Assembly (NCBI GenBank): GCA_040217695.1
Contig: JBEHWO010000265.1
Span: 1 to 9,706 of the forward strand
From: CALARM01 sp040217695
Lineage (GTDB): Bacteria; Vulcanimicrobiota; SpSt-956; JAKJGF01
Reading direction: 5' to 3'
Length of the DNA stretch: 9,706 nt
Under the pieces are notes generated by a model, which saw nothing but the letters and a program-made list of their open reading frames with translations, did no database searches and was not told the DNA's origin. The position numbers and the translations under genes were made by a program. Below, in pieces: positions 1 to 7,484 of this stretch. The first letter of the stretch is position 1, and the number at the start of each line of letters is the position of its first letter.

Positions 1-49
1 CTGTTAAATCACTTGAATAATTCTTTCTTCCCATTTTAAAATCCCTCAT
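1..49 (-). CDS. Transposase N-terminus, IS5-like (partial)
   Basis: An ATG at 49-47 opens a frame that runs off the left edge, reading MRDFKMGRKNYSSDLT with the next codon starting G (Asp or Glu fit). The motif Y-[PS]-S-D-L-T-[DE], usually followed by QW, is the familiar start of IS5-family DDE transposases. A second in-frame ATG at 34-32 could be the true start. An AGGAAG (54-59) lies 4 bases before the first ATG. Only 16 residues are visible, so the family call rests on this N-terminal motif and on the IS-like end at 137. Confidence 0.45.
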   Translation of the reverse strand, partial: MRDFKMGRKNYSSDLT

Positions 50-137
50 TTTTCTTCCTAACTTTATCTTATTTAAGAATTATTTACTAATTATTCAATT
101 TATCCTCTTTATTTTAAAATTATTTTCCGACACGCTC
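1..137 (-). mobile_element. Left end of a probable IS5-type insertion sequence (partial, runs off the window)
   Basis: On the minus strand the sequence entering at position 137 starts GAGCGTGTCGGAAAATAAT directly after TAA (138-140), which looks like an IS terminal repeat beside a TNA target site. About 90 bases inside, a short reading frame begins that resembles the N-terminus of IS5-type transposases. The neighbouring gene loses its reading frame at this point, as expected for an insertion. The right end lies outside the window, so neither the second inverted repeat nor a target duplication can be seen. IS assignment is inference. Confidence 0.5.
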
Positions 138-958
138 TTAGTTACACGATCAGGTTTTGCCTCATAATAAGCAGAAAGACCTGCAACTGCAATCGAAGAT
201 TGGTCCGAACCGTCTCCTATAAGCCAGGCAGGCATGGAATGACCGTCTACATTTTTATATTCACCATAATTTTTCAAAGGTGAATCAGGGTTTGAAGGAA
301 TAAGATTGGTCAGAGACTTTTGTATATGCTTATCAAGCTTCCGGGCATAAGACGGATCTATATCTTTAAACAAACAGTAACCTTCACACATACCCCAGAG
401 TCCTTCGACTGCCCAGTGTCCGAAAGATTTTTTGCTTGTATGTCCATCTTTATTTATAGATCCGTCAGGGAAAACAAAATTATAGAACTGTCCGTCTTCA
501 GCCTGCATATACATTACAAAATCAAGAGCTTCTTTAGCCATTTTTAAACTCTCAGGGTCATTATTATATTTATAATGTTTTATGTATGTTATAGCTGCCC
601 TGGCTACGTCATCAACACAGGCCAGTCCTTCATCTTCATCACCAATGTGTGTGTAAGGAGATTTACGATCTCCCGGTACAGAAGGATCTGCATAGATAGC
701 CCAGATATTTATTTTTTTCCCTTCCGGAGTCGTAAGGGTTTCTTTAAGGTCATTAAGATGTTTTAAATTTACAAACAGGTCATATACAGATGAAGATTTC
801 GCGAAGGAATCTTCATCTGTATTTTTTTCTTCCCCGGTTACTTTATAAATTTTGCCATCTGCCAGGTTCCTTTTATTCATTTCTGCAAAAATTTTCTGCA
901 TCAGAAGATAACCAAATATTAATAATAAACAGACAAAAATTATTTTGACCTTATACAT
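95..958 (-). CDS. Membrane-anchored alpha/alpha-toroid (glycosidase-like) protein, C-terminally interrupted
   Basis: A hydrophobic segment at residues 5-24 gives an N-terminal membrane anchor or uncleaved signal. Residues about 80-270 look like an (alpha/alpha) toroid of the six-hairpin glycosidase type, with an acidic block GDEDEGLACVDDVARA (107-122), helical repeats and W/G-rich turns (FGHWAVEGLWGMCEGY, about 179-194). I cannot name the substrate or reaction. The start at 958 has AGGA seven bases upstream. Toroid proteins of this kind are usually much longer. Here the frame reaches position 137, where an IS-like end begins, and the last 13 or so codons down to 95 come from the insert. The gene is therefore probably a pseudogene fragment in this genome. 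It is the last gene of a likely operon, 87 bases after the NPCBM gene. Confidence 0.6.
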   Translation of the reverse strand: MYKVKIIFVCLLLIFGYLLMQKIFAEMNKRNLADGKIYKVTGEEKNTDEDSFAKSSSVYDLFVNLKHLNDLKETLTTPEGKKINIWAIYADPSVPGDRKSPYTHIGDEDEGLACVDDVARAAITYIKHYKYNNDPESLKMAKEALDFVMYMQAEDGQFYNFVFPDGSINKDGHTSKKSFGHWAVEGLWGMCEGYCLFKDIDPSYARKLDKHIQKSLTNLIPSNPDSPLKNYGEYKNVDGHSMPAWLIGDGSDQSSIAVAGLSAYYEAKPDRVTKSVSENNFKIKRIN

Positions 959-1045
959 AAAGAAATCCTCATATCAATGAGTGTTATCTACTGCCTGACT
1001 CTGAAATAGACGGTGATAGGTTAATTAATTTCTACTCCATTGTTA

Positions 1046-1927
1046 TTATTTTATAAGTCTGGGATTACCCCATACAGCCCAATCCCATCCACCGCCATCT
1101 CCTCCCTCTGTTACAACAAGGTCTATCTGTGAAACTCCGCTTACCGGTATAGAAATATTTTTTGTATCATTCCAGTACATAATACCACTATCAAATTTCT
1201 TAACGCCATCCAGAAAAACCTGAAAAACTACGCTCCCTTTTTTACCTGCAGGATTATTCGTTATTCCGCGAGCAGGATTCCCGGAATCCCATAGCCCTAC
1301 ATAACTTTCAAAAGTAGCATATTTGTCTTTTAATAAATAGGTTATTCTGGCAGGTGCATGGGTATATAAACCTTTCTTGTACTCAATTCCCCCCAGCTTA
1401 ATAGGATATTTTCCTATAAAAATATCTTCTTCAAGTGTAAACCTTCCGCTACATATATTCCATGTGACCGGAGAAGAAGGAGTCAAATCACTCAGGTAAA
1501 CTATACCGGCTATAGAGACAGACTCTGAACCTTTTTTAGTCTCATATACCAGTTCACGATGAAGTCCCTGCATGGAAGTATCATAAGCAATACATGTTGA
1601 ATAACCCGGTATTGATACATCTTTATCGATTTGAGGAGTATATCCCTTTTTCCATACTATTACATCATATGTGCCGGCCGGAAGATTTGCAACATAATTA
1701 CCTTTACTGTCAGTAAGAACTTTTTCCAGGACAATCTCTCCTTTTACAATATCGGTTCCTGAAGGTTTACAGTCCAGCCATATATCCTGACCGATTATAA
1801 CAAGTGCATTTTCCAGTGAATATTCTTTCCCTTTTTTCCATTCAATTATTTTATTGCCCTGGGCTCTGGCAATTGGGGTTAAGTATACAAATAAAACAAA
1901 AATAATAAGTATTTTTTTCAAAAACAT
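1046..1927 (-). CDS. Secreted NPCBM-domain protein
   Basis: This 293-aa protein has a clear signal peptide: Lys-rich start, hydrophobic core at residues 5-20, and an A-R-A cleavage site after residue 22. Residues about 60-115 resemble a carboxypeptidase-regulatory or Ig-like fold (LTDSKGNYVANLPAGTYDVI), often found on extracellular proteins. Residues about 143-293 match the NPCBM (novel putative carbohydrate binding module) pattern: YLSDLTP near the start, GIEYKKGLYTHAPARI, then a VGLWD block and a final DWAVWGNPRL. NPCBM domains bind sugars, commonly galacto-configured, and usually accompany glycoside hydrolases. No catalytic domain is present, so a binding or structural role outside the cell is inferred. 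A GGAGG (about 1938-1942) precedes the ATG by 10 bases. Only 25 bases separate it from the CPBP gene, so the two are probably co-transcribed. Confidence 0.85.
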   Translation of the reverse strand: MFLKKILIIFVLFVYLTPIARAQGNKIIEWKKGKEYSLENALVIIGQDIWLDCKPSGTDIVKGEIVLEKVLTDSKGNYVANLPAGTYDVIVWKKGYTPQIDKDVSIPGYSTCIAYDTSMQGLHRELVYETKKGSESVSIAGIVYLSDLTPSSPVTWNICSGRFTLEEDIFIGKYPIKLGGIEYKKGLYTHAPARITYLLKDKYATFESYVGLWDSGNPARGITNNPAGKKGSVVFQVFLDGVKKFDSGIMYWNDTKNISIPVSGVSQIDLVVTEGGDGGGWDWAVWGNPRLIK

Positions 1928-1952
1928 TTAAAATTGTCCTCCTTTTTTTTAC

Positions 1953-2948
1953 TTAATAAACAAGACCTTTACTCAAATAAATAGCCATAACAATACATGT
2001 ATGCATAAAAGTGGAAAGGCCTATACCTTTTGTCTCAAGTGATGCTCTTCCGAAGATCCATCCTATAAAGGTATATATAATCAATATGCCTGTCTGAATG
2101 AGTAATCCTATAAAGAATCCTTTCGTATCACCTGACGAGAGGGCAACAGACAGGTAGATAAACTGTGAGTGGAAGAGGCCGAATAAAAGTGCCTGAAGGT
2201 AATTTGCATATTTTTCGTCCATAACTGATTTAAATCTGCTTAAAAATATGCCTCTGAACAAAAGTTCCTCTATGAATGAATTGTTCAGTGCTCCGAGAAA
2301 CAGGGGGATAATCATATAAAGATTCTGTAATACGAGACCTCCTTTATGTCTCAGGAGGAAAGCCATGATGCTGAATATGAAAAAATAACCTGCCAGTTTC
2401 AGGGCTATATATTTCCATGGCACAGGTCTTTTAGGGTCAAGGAAACCGGATATATAATTTATATTACCTCCATACAGTGTGGAACCTTCTCTTTGAAAAG
2501 GGGTGCGGAAAAATACTATTAACATGAATATAAGGCCGATATATTGATGGGAACGATGAAGGAAATACATGTTTATATTATTAATCCAGTGGGAAGTCCA
2601 TGTAGAACCGGGTGGTACAGGAATGGCAAAATGAATGAATTGATAGAATATTTCTATGAAAAAATATCCGGCACCACAGATCTGAAGGGTATATAAAACA
2701 GAGTTTACAGAGCTTTTTACAGGGAGAAACATAAAGATTAACATGAGTAAACATAAGAGAAACATAAAGATAATGCATAATTCCGGCGGAAAGAGCAGTC
2801 CGCTGTATAAGAGATTATTCATTGATATGATATCTATCAAAGATAATCGCCGTGACGGTATTTTTACACAGAGATAAATTATAACAGACACAGCCAGAGG
2901 TATAAGAGAAGTGAGAAAAATCTTTTTCTTTTCATTATTTTCATTCAT
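1953..2948 (-). CDS. CPBP-family intramembrane metalloprotease
   Basis: A 331-aa polytopic membrane protein with about seven or eight hydrophobic segments (roughly 12-30, 46-76, 86-108, 134-148, 184-199, 208-226, 248-270, 278-300). It carries the motifs of the CPBP (Abi, Rce1-like) family: EELLFRG at residues 227-233 (Glu227, Glu228, Arg232), FGLFH at 256-260 (Phe256, His260), and a C-terminal helix with His316 in STFMHT. The usual Asn four residues after that third-motif His is not seen; Val320 is there instead. The family includes CAAX-type endoproteases and bacteriocin-immunity proteins, so activity is plausible but the substrate is unknown. The N-terminal half (1-150) is longer than in minimal family members. 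No good ribosome site is visible before the ATG. It follows the TPR gene by 48 bases and precedes the NPCBM gene by 25. Confidence 0.85.
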   Translation of the reverse strand: MNENNEKKKIFLTSLIPLAVSVIIYLCVKIPSRRLSLIDIISMNNLLYSGLLFPPELCIIFMFLLCLLMLIFMFLPVKSSVNSVLYTLQICGAGYFFIEIFYQFIHFAIPVPPGSTWTSHWINNINMYFLHRSHQYIGLIFMLIVFFRTPFQREGSTLYGGNINYISGFLDPKRPVPWKYIALKLAGYFFIFSIMAFLLRHKGGLVLQNLYMIIPLFLGALNNSFIEELLFRGIFLSRFKSVMDEKYANYLQALLFGLFHSQFIYLSVALSSGDTKGFFIGLLIQTGILIIYTFIGWIFGRASLETKGIGLSTFMHTCIVMAIYLSKGLVY

Positions 2949-2996
2949 AATTTTTTACAGAATTGTGTCAGAAACCCTCGCTAATTACAGGTCAGG

Positions 2997-3842
2997 TTAT
3001 TGACCTTTTTCTTTCTCCATTTTCTTCAGTTCATTTTCAGAAAAATTTCTTATCTGTCTGAGTAATTCCCTTATAATCAGATTACTCTCTTTTTCAATCA
3101 TTTCTCCCAGTTTTTTAGTAAAATTTCTGTACATTTCCGGCCCTTCTTTACCGAGTGCTCTGTCTTTACATGCTCCTGCAAGTTTATAGAAAGCATCCGC
3201 TCCGAGAGTGGTTTTGAGTTTCATTGTGTTTTTAGCTTCTTCCAGGGCCAGGTCAAAACGGTCCATATCTATGTATAAACTTACCAGATAGTAATGAGGA
3301 TAAGGATTCTGCGGATCTATATACATTGCTTTAACAAATTTTTCTTTTCCTTCTTCCAGCCTTCCTCTGGATTGTAATAATCTGCCATATTCTATATAGG
3401 TATCAAATTTTGCTTCCGTAAGTTTTTTACCCCATGTCCTGTCTTCCGAACGTTCTTCCAGAGCTATGGCTTTATCGAATTTTGTCAGTGCTTTTATGAA
3501 TTCGCCTTTTCCTCTGTACGCAATGGCGGTGTAATAATAAATCTCTATTGAATCAGGATATAATTCGTCGGCTGTTCTGAGTTTATCAATGGCGAGGCCG
3601 TATTGTTTCTGTGTTATATATATTTTTCCCAGCAATAAATAAGGGGCATAATGTTTCTGATTTATCTCCAGAGCTTTCTGTGCCTCTTCTGCAGCAAGGA
3701 CTGCTTTCCCGCTCTTCAGATAATTTTCACCTTTTGATATGTGCCTCATCAGTCTTGCTTCCGGAGAAAAATATATGATAACACCTGCTACGATACAGAG
3801 AAAACATATTATTGTAAGAATTATAAATATTTTTTTACCCAT
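2997..3842 (-). CDS. Membrane-anchored tetratricopeptide repeat protein
   Basis: The protein (281 aa from the ATG) has one transmembrane segment near its start (MGKKIFIILTIICFLCIVAG), then an array of TPR units: examples are AVLAAEEAQKALEINQKHYA, YGLAIDKLRTADELYPDS, FIKALTKFDKAIALEE, and LEEGKEKFVKAMYIDPQNPY. At least five helical hairpins are visible, followed by a charged helical tail ending KKMEKEKGQ. TPR proteins act as assembly scaffolds; this one would sit at the membrane. The start is uncertain. The ATG at 3842 has no ribosome site, while a TTG at 3860 in the same frame lies five bases after AAAGG (3866-3870), and another TTG at 3878 is possible. A promoter candidate lies at 3883-3911. 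It is the first gene of the probable four-gene operon. Confidence 0.85.
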   Translation of the reverse strand: MGKKIFIILTIICFLCIVAGVIIYFSPEARLMRHISKGENYLKSGKAVLAAEEAQKALEINQKHYAPYLLLGKIYITQKQYGLAIDKLRTADELYPDSIEIYYYTAIAYRGKGEFIKALTKFDKAIALEERSEDRTWGKKLTEAKFDTYIEYGRLLQSRGRLEEGKEKFVKAMYIDPQNPYPHYYLVSLYIDMDRFDLALEEAKNTMKLKTTLGADAFYKLAGACKDRALGKEGPEMYRNFTKKLGEMIEKESNLIIRELLRQIRNFSENELKKMEKEKGQ

Positions 3843-3882
3843 ATATATATTATATATCAAAAAGACCTTTCTATACAAGAAA

Positions 3883-3911
3883 ATTATGACAATCTCTTTA
3901 CATTTTATTAA
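3883..3911 (-). promoter_or_regulatory. Candidate promoter of the TPR-CPBP-NPCBM operon
   Basis: On the minus strand TTAATA (3906-3911, 4 of 6 against TTGACA) is followed after 17 bases by CATAAT (3883-3888, 5 of 6 against TATAAT). Transcription would begin near 3876, just upstream of the TPR start codons. The -35 box is one base from the -35 box of an opposing candidate promoter. The call is consensus matching in AT-rich DNA, so chance matches are possible. Confidence 0.4.
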
Positions 3912-3912
3912 T

Positions 3913-3941
3913 TTGTCGTGAAATTATTATATATACATAAT
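3913..3941 (+). promoter_or_regulatory. Candidate promoter of the plus-strand small gene
   Basis: TTGTCG (3913-3918) and CATAAT (3936-3941) are 17 bases apart. Transcription would start near 3948 inside the stem-loop that precedes the small gene, giving a leader of about 50 bases. It lies back to back with the candidate promoter for the TPR operon. Confidence 0.4.
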
Positions 3942-3977
3942 AAAATCGTTCCTCCCGCGTCACGGGTTACGATTTTA
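3941..3977 (+). repeat. Stem-loop repeat with degenerate heptamer core
   Basis: Perfect 9-base arms TAAAATCGT (3941-3949) and ACGATTTTA (3969-3977) enclose CCTCCCG, a single GCGTCACG-type unit and a second small stem CCCG/CGGG (3954-3957, 3963-3966). The order CCTCCCG, heptamer, TTACGAT is the same as in the other heptamer-array repeats here, so this is the shortest member of the family. It lies in the leader of the plus-strand gene, between promoter and ribosome site. The stretch GTTCCTCCCG...GTTACGATT recurs inverted at 4336-4368. Confidence 0.65.
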
Positions 3978-3995
3978 ATCGGAACGGGGATTTTT

Positions 3996-4310
3996 ATGAC
4001 ATACAGAGATATATATTCATCTTTTAATAATGATATAAAGATACTTGAATATAGAGCAAAGACAGATAAAAAAATAGAAGACCTTCTGCCTGTAGTGAAG
4101 ACAAAACTGGGTTATTATGAAAAAGAAATGAGAGAAATGGACATACTGGAAAAAACAGAAGAAGGGCTTAACCGGTATATGACAACAGATTACCAGAGAA
4201 TAATATCGGAACTCAGGAGAAAGGTAATATACAGGCTGAATGTGCTGGTAAAACTTGCATCTGAAATAGAAGCTATATTTACAGAAGCGGAAAACAAGAG
4301 TTCTTTTTAG
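3996..4310 (+). CDS. Small helical protein of unknown function
   Basis: This is the only plus-strand gene in the window. The product is 104 aa, begins MTYRDIYSSFNNDIKILEYRAK and is highly charged (Lys/Glu/Arg), with no signal, membrane segment or cysteine. Heptad-like spacing of Leu/Ile (DIKILEYRAK, KLGYYEKEMREMDIL, RIISELRRKVIYRLNVLVKLASEIEAIF) predicts two or three long helices or a short coiled coil. I recognise no family. The ATG at 3996 was chosen because GGGGA (3986-3990) sits five bases before it; the upstream in-frame GTG at 3918 would translate the stem-loop and is unlikely. Codon use resembles the neighbours. The gene lies between inverted heptamer repeats (3941-3977 and 4336-4368), which may mark it as an inserted cassette. 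Confidence 0.65.
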   Translation: MTYRDIYSSFNNDIKILEYRAKTDKKIEDLLPVVKTKLGYYEKEMREMDILEKTEEGLNRYMTTDYQRIISELRRKVIYRLNVLVKLASEIEAIFTEAENKSSF

Positions 4311-4335
4311 TCGTCACGAGAGCAATCTGTACTGA

Positions 4336-4368
4336 GAATCGTAACGCGTAACGCGTGACGGGAGGAAC
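4336..4368 (-). repeat. Heptamer-array repeat, inverted partner of 3948-3980
   Basis: Read on the minus strand this is GTTCCTCCCG, then GTCACGC GTTACGC GTTACGA, then TTC. The first ten bases and the final GTTACGATT match the copy at 3948-3976, in the opposite direction, on the other side of the small plus-strand gene. Its outer bases GTACTGAGAAT (4328-4338, roughly) can pair with ATTCTCATAC (4371-4380) with one bulged base, so the array tops a hairpin. Confidence 0.65.
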
Positions 4369-4380
4369 ACATTCTCATAC

Positions 4381-4458
4381 TTAGGGGTTGTCAAGAAATA
4401 ACTCAATCATATTTACGTCTATATCGTGACGCGTTACGCGTGACGCGTTACGCGAGGA
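4381..4458 (+). mobile_element. Truncated copy of a heptamer-bearing MITE-like element
   Basis: These 78 bases match the inverse of 9532-9609 at 73 positions. The element begins TTA followed by GGGGTTGTCAAGAAATAAC, runs through a 47-base unique arm, four ACGCGTN units (from 4426) and ends CGCGAGGA. The partner at 9532-9609 belongs to a fuller element with a second terminal repeat. That second half is absent here: the sequence after 4458 is unrelated. Four of the five differences are at the variable base of each heptamer. The following 80 bases to the glycosyltransferase stop at 4541 hold nothing I recognise. Confidence 0.65.
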
Positions 4459-4540
4459 GACCAGATTGTCCGGTGTCGTATTTACTGCTGGCAGCACTTT
4501 GTTGTGGCCGAACAGGTCATGGTCGTTACATGAGTAATAT

Positions 4541-5623
4541 TTACTGCAAATTATTCTTCAGAAAACCAGCTATGTTTTTTTTGAATTCTTCTCTGTCGAA
4601 AAGTAAAGCATTCTTTCTGCACTCTTCAGGAGAGAAGGTCATGGATTCAAATTCTATGACACTGTTTTGAAGTGCTTCTTCAGTCTGTTCTTTAAAAAAG
4701 TGGCCTGTAATACCTTTTTTTACTGTTTCCATTGCTCCTCCTGCGAAGAAAGCTATGACAGGTCTTCCGCATGCCTGGGCTTCTACCGGGACAATACCGA
4801 AATCTTCATTTCCCGGAAATACAAGAGCCCTGCAGTGTTGATAATAATGTCTTATTTCCTCATCGGAACGCCATCCCAAAAATTTTATATTATCTTCTGC
4901 CATGAGTTTTAATTTATTCATTTCCGGCCCTTCTCCTATAATAATCAGTTCTTTTTTTAATCTGTTAAATGCTTTGACTGCCAGATCTATTCTTTTATAT
5001 GGTACAAGGGCAGATAATGCAAGGTAATAATCACCATGTCTATTACCGGAAGGAACAAAAAAATTCGTATCTACAGGAGGGTATATTACCGCTGAATCAC
5101 GGTTGTAATAAGTTTTTATTTTCTTCTGTATGTTTTTTGAATTTCCTATGAAATAATCTGCTCTCTTTGATGTCTTTATATCCCACTGTCTGAGTATTCC
5201 CATCATAAGGGAAAATATCCATTTTACAGGCTGCCATGTATCTTTAAAATAATCATCAAAGAGATCATAGGCATATCTTACAGGAGAATTACAGTAACAG
5301 ACATGAACAGTGGGAGGAGATGTTATAATGGATTTTATCACGCAGTGACTCACGGTTATGACAAGATCGTAACCGGAAAAATTGAAACTTTCTACGGCAA
5401 AAGGCATAAGGGGAAGATAGAGTTTATATAATTTTTTGGCGAAAGGAAGCTTCTGTATAAAAGAAGTAAATACTTTTCTTTCTTTCAGCAGAGAAGAAAG
5501 GCGGTTCAGATCACATACGATTACATAAAAATCTGCGGAAGGAAAAAGTTCGAATAAACACTCTAAAACCTTTTCTCCGCCTCTCATGGAGAACATCCAG
5601 TCATGGGCAATTGCTATTTTCAT
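4541..5623 (-). CDS. Glycosyltransferase family 4 protein
   Basis: A 360-aa GT-B fold retaining glycosyltransferase, at full length for the family. The N-terminal domain starts MKIAIAHDWMFSMRGGEKVL, with the glycine-rich acceptor loop at residues 14-17. The C-terminal domain has the GT4 landmarks: LSALVPYKRIDLAVKAF (204-220), IIGEGPEMNKL (228-238), and FPGNEDFGIVPVEAQACGRPVIA (269-291), in which Glu273 and Glu281 form the E-x7-E motif that contacts the nucleotide sugar. It resembles mannosyl or rhamnosyl transferases that build surface polysaccharides; donor and acceptor cannot be told. It has no membrane segment and would act in the cytoplasm or at the membrane face. The ribosome site is weak (GGAAC about 8 bases before the ATG). 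A 166-base repeat cluster separates it from the radical SAM gene, so co-transcription is uncertain. Confidence 0.93.
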   Translation of the reverse strand: MKIAIAHDWMFSMRGGEKVLECLFELFPSADFYVIVCDLNRLSSLLKERKVFTSFIQKLPFAKKLYKLYLPLMPFAVESFNFSGYDLVITVSHCVIKSIITSPPTVHVCYCNSPVRYAYDLFDDYFKDTWQPVKWIFSLMMGILRQWDIKTSKRADYFIGNSKNIQKKIKTYYNRDSAVIYPPVDTNFFVPSGNRHGDYYLALSALVPYKRIDLAVKAFNRLKKELIIIGEGPEMNKLKLMAEDNIKFLGWRSDEEIRHYYQHCRALVFPGNEDFGIVPVEAQACGRPVIAFFAGGAMETVKKGITGHFFKEQTEEALQNSVIEFESMTFSPEECRKNALLFDREEFKKNIAGFLKNNLQ

Positions 5624-5647
5624 GTGTTATGTTCCAATCTTAGAAGC

Positions 5648-5720
5648 GTGACGCGTTACGCGTGGTTCGTGATGCGTGATGCGTGATGCGTGATGCGTGA
5701 TGCGTGATGCGTGATGCGTG
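5648..5720 (+). repeat. Tandem heptamer array, ten units
   Basis: The units are GTGACGC, GTTACGC, GTGGTTC and then seven exact copies of GTGATGC (5669-5717), ending GTG. The 7-base phase holds through the odd unit. Seven identical tandem copies suggest recent slippage, so copy number may vary between strains. The array starts 25 bases upstream of the glycosyltransferase start codon, so it would lie in any transcript arriving from the radical SAM gene. Confidence 0.9.
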
Positions 5721-5760
5721 TTTTCACCCGTACCGGGCGAACACAAGGGGGGTACCCCTA
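5721..5760 (-). repeat. REP-like palindromic repeat of the GTAGGGG...GGGCGAA type
   Basis: Read on the minus strand it begins GTAGGGGTACCCCCC and continues TTGTGTTCGCCC, with CCCG-TAC-CGGG and AGGGG/CCCCT stems. It resembles the interspersed GTAGGGGCGAA...TTCGCCCCTAC repeats I know from many environmental genomes, with part of one arm altered. It separates two different heptamer arrays. The family likeness is from memory and has not been searched. Confidence 0.5.
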
Positions 5761-5761
5761 C

Positions 5762-7106
<1,345 letters not shown>

Positions 7107-7114
7107 GCCGAACA

Positions 7115-7120
7115 CTCCTT
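7115..7120 (-). promoter_or_regulatory. Ribosome binding site deciding the TTG start of the radical SAM gene
   Basis: AAGGAG on the minus strand lies 8 bases from TTG (7104-7106). It touches the alternative GTG at 7113-7115, which therefore cannot use it. Confidence 0.7.
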
Positions 7121-7129
7121 AATATTAAA

Positions 7130-7198
7130 TTATTTTGGTTCCTTTACATCCTCGGATCTGTCATCAGGATCATTGGATATACCAAAACAGGTCTTCAT
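7130..7198 (-). CDS. 22-aa small ORF upstream of the radical SAM gene
   Basis: The frame ATG (7196-7198) to TAA (7130-7132) encodes a peptide starting MKTCFGISNDPDDRSEDV and ending KEPK, with one cysteine and an acidic middle. AGGAAGG (7207-7213) is 8 bases before the ATG, and an extended -10 promoter lies just upstream, placing the ORF first on the transcript. The radical SAM gene starts 23 bases after it. Possible roles are a leader peptide controlling the next gene, a small functional protein, or a modified-peptide precursor. It is shorter than most precursors and has no visible leader/core division or family match, so the role is open. Translation itself is well supported by the signals. 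Confidence 0.5.
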   Translation of the reverse strand: MKTCFGISNDPDDRSEDVKEPK

Positions 7199-7223
7199 TT
7201 TACTCACCTTCCTTTCCTTTTCA

Positions 7224-7232
7224 ATTATATCA
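7224..7232 (-). promoter_or_regulatory. Extended -10 promoter for the small ORF and radical SAM gene
   Basis: On the minus strand TGA followed by TATAAT (7224-7229) forms a perfect TGnTATAAT extended -10. No good -35 is seen (TAGAAT at 17-base spacing), which is normal for extended -10 promoters. Transcription would begin near 7217, about 19 bases before the small ORF. Confidence 0.6.
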
Positions 7233-7262
7233 TAAATCTGTTTGAAATTCTACTTTTAATTA

Positions 7263-7323
7263 GTGAAAAGTGAATAGTGAAAAGTGAAAAGTAAGTAAAA
7301 TCCAATTTTTTTCACTTTTCACT
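7263..7323 (+). repeat. GTGAAAA/GTGAATA heptamers forming a 15-bp hairpin
   Basis: Five units in phase (GTGAAAA, GTGAATA, GTGAAAA, GTGAAAA, GTAAGTA; 7263-7297) are followed by an inverted run. AGTGAAAAGTGAAAA (7276-7290) pairs perfectly with TTTTCACTTTTCACT (7309-7323) over an 18-base loop. It sits just upstream of the extended -10 promoter. The rest of this intergenic space, 7324-7424, shows nothing I recognise. Confidence 0.75.
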
Positions 7324-7424
7324 TTTCTCTCTCAATATTCTGCGATAAATTTCTTTTCCATTGTATGTAAAATCACCTGTCATTTTTTAACACAATCATA
7401 TAAAGAAGGAAAAGCCATTAATTG

Positions 7425-7484
7425 GTGAGTCGTGAGTGGGAAACCACCCGTCACGCGTTACGCGTTACGCGTCACGATTCTCAC
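7425..7484 (+). repeat. Hairpin with ACGCGTN heptamer array, downstream of corA
   Basis: GTGAGTCGTGA (7425-7435) pairs with TCACGATTCTCAC (7472-7484) with a two-base bulge. The apex holds CCCGTCACGC, GTTACGC, GTTACGC, GTCACGA. The right flank ACGATTCTCA is shared with the 4336-4368 repeat, and the arrays differ by one whole heptamer. It touches the corA stop codon and could help end or stabilise the corA transcript, though no U-tract follows. Confidence 0.7.

Noticed and set aside
3918..3995. N-terminal extension of the plus-strand gene from a GTG at 3918
   Set aside because: It would lie on the -35 box and translate the stem-loop repeat, and has no ribosome site; the ATG at 3996 has one.
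4426..4454. ACGCGT as the eukaryotic MluI cell-cycle box
   Set aside because: The gene content is bacterial; the match is to a six-base palindrome only.
4440..4670. Plus-strand frame starting inside the heptamer array
   Set aside because: Its first codons are repeat sequence and the rest is antisense to the well-supported glycosyltransferase.
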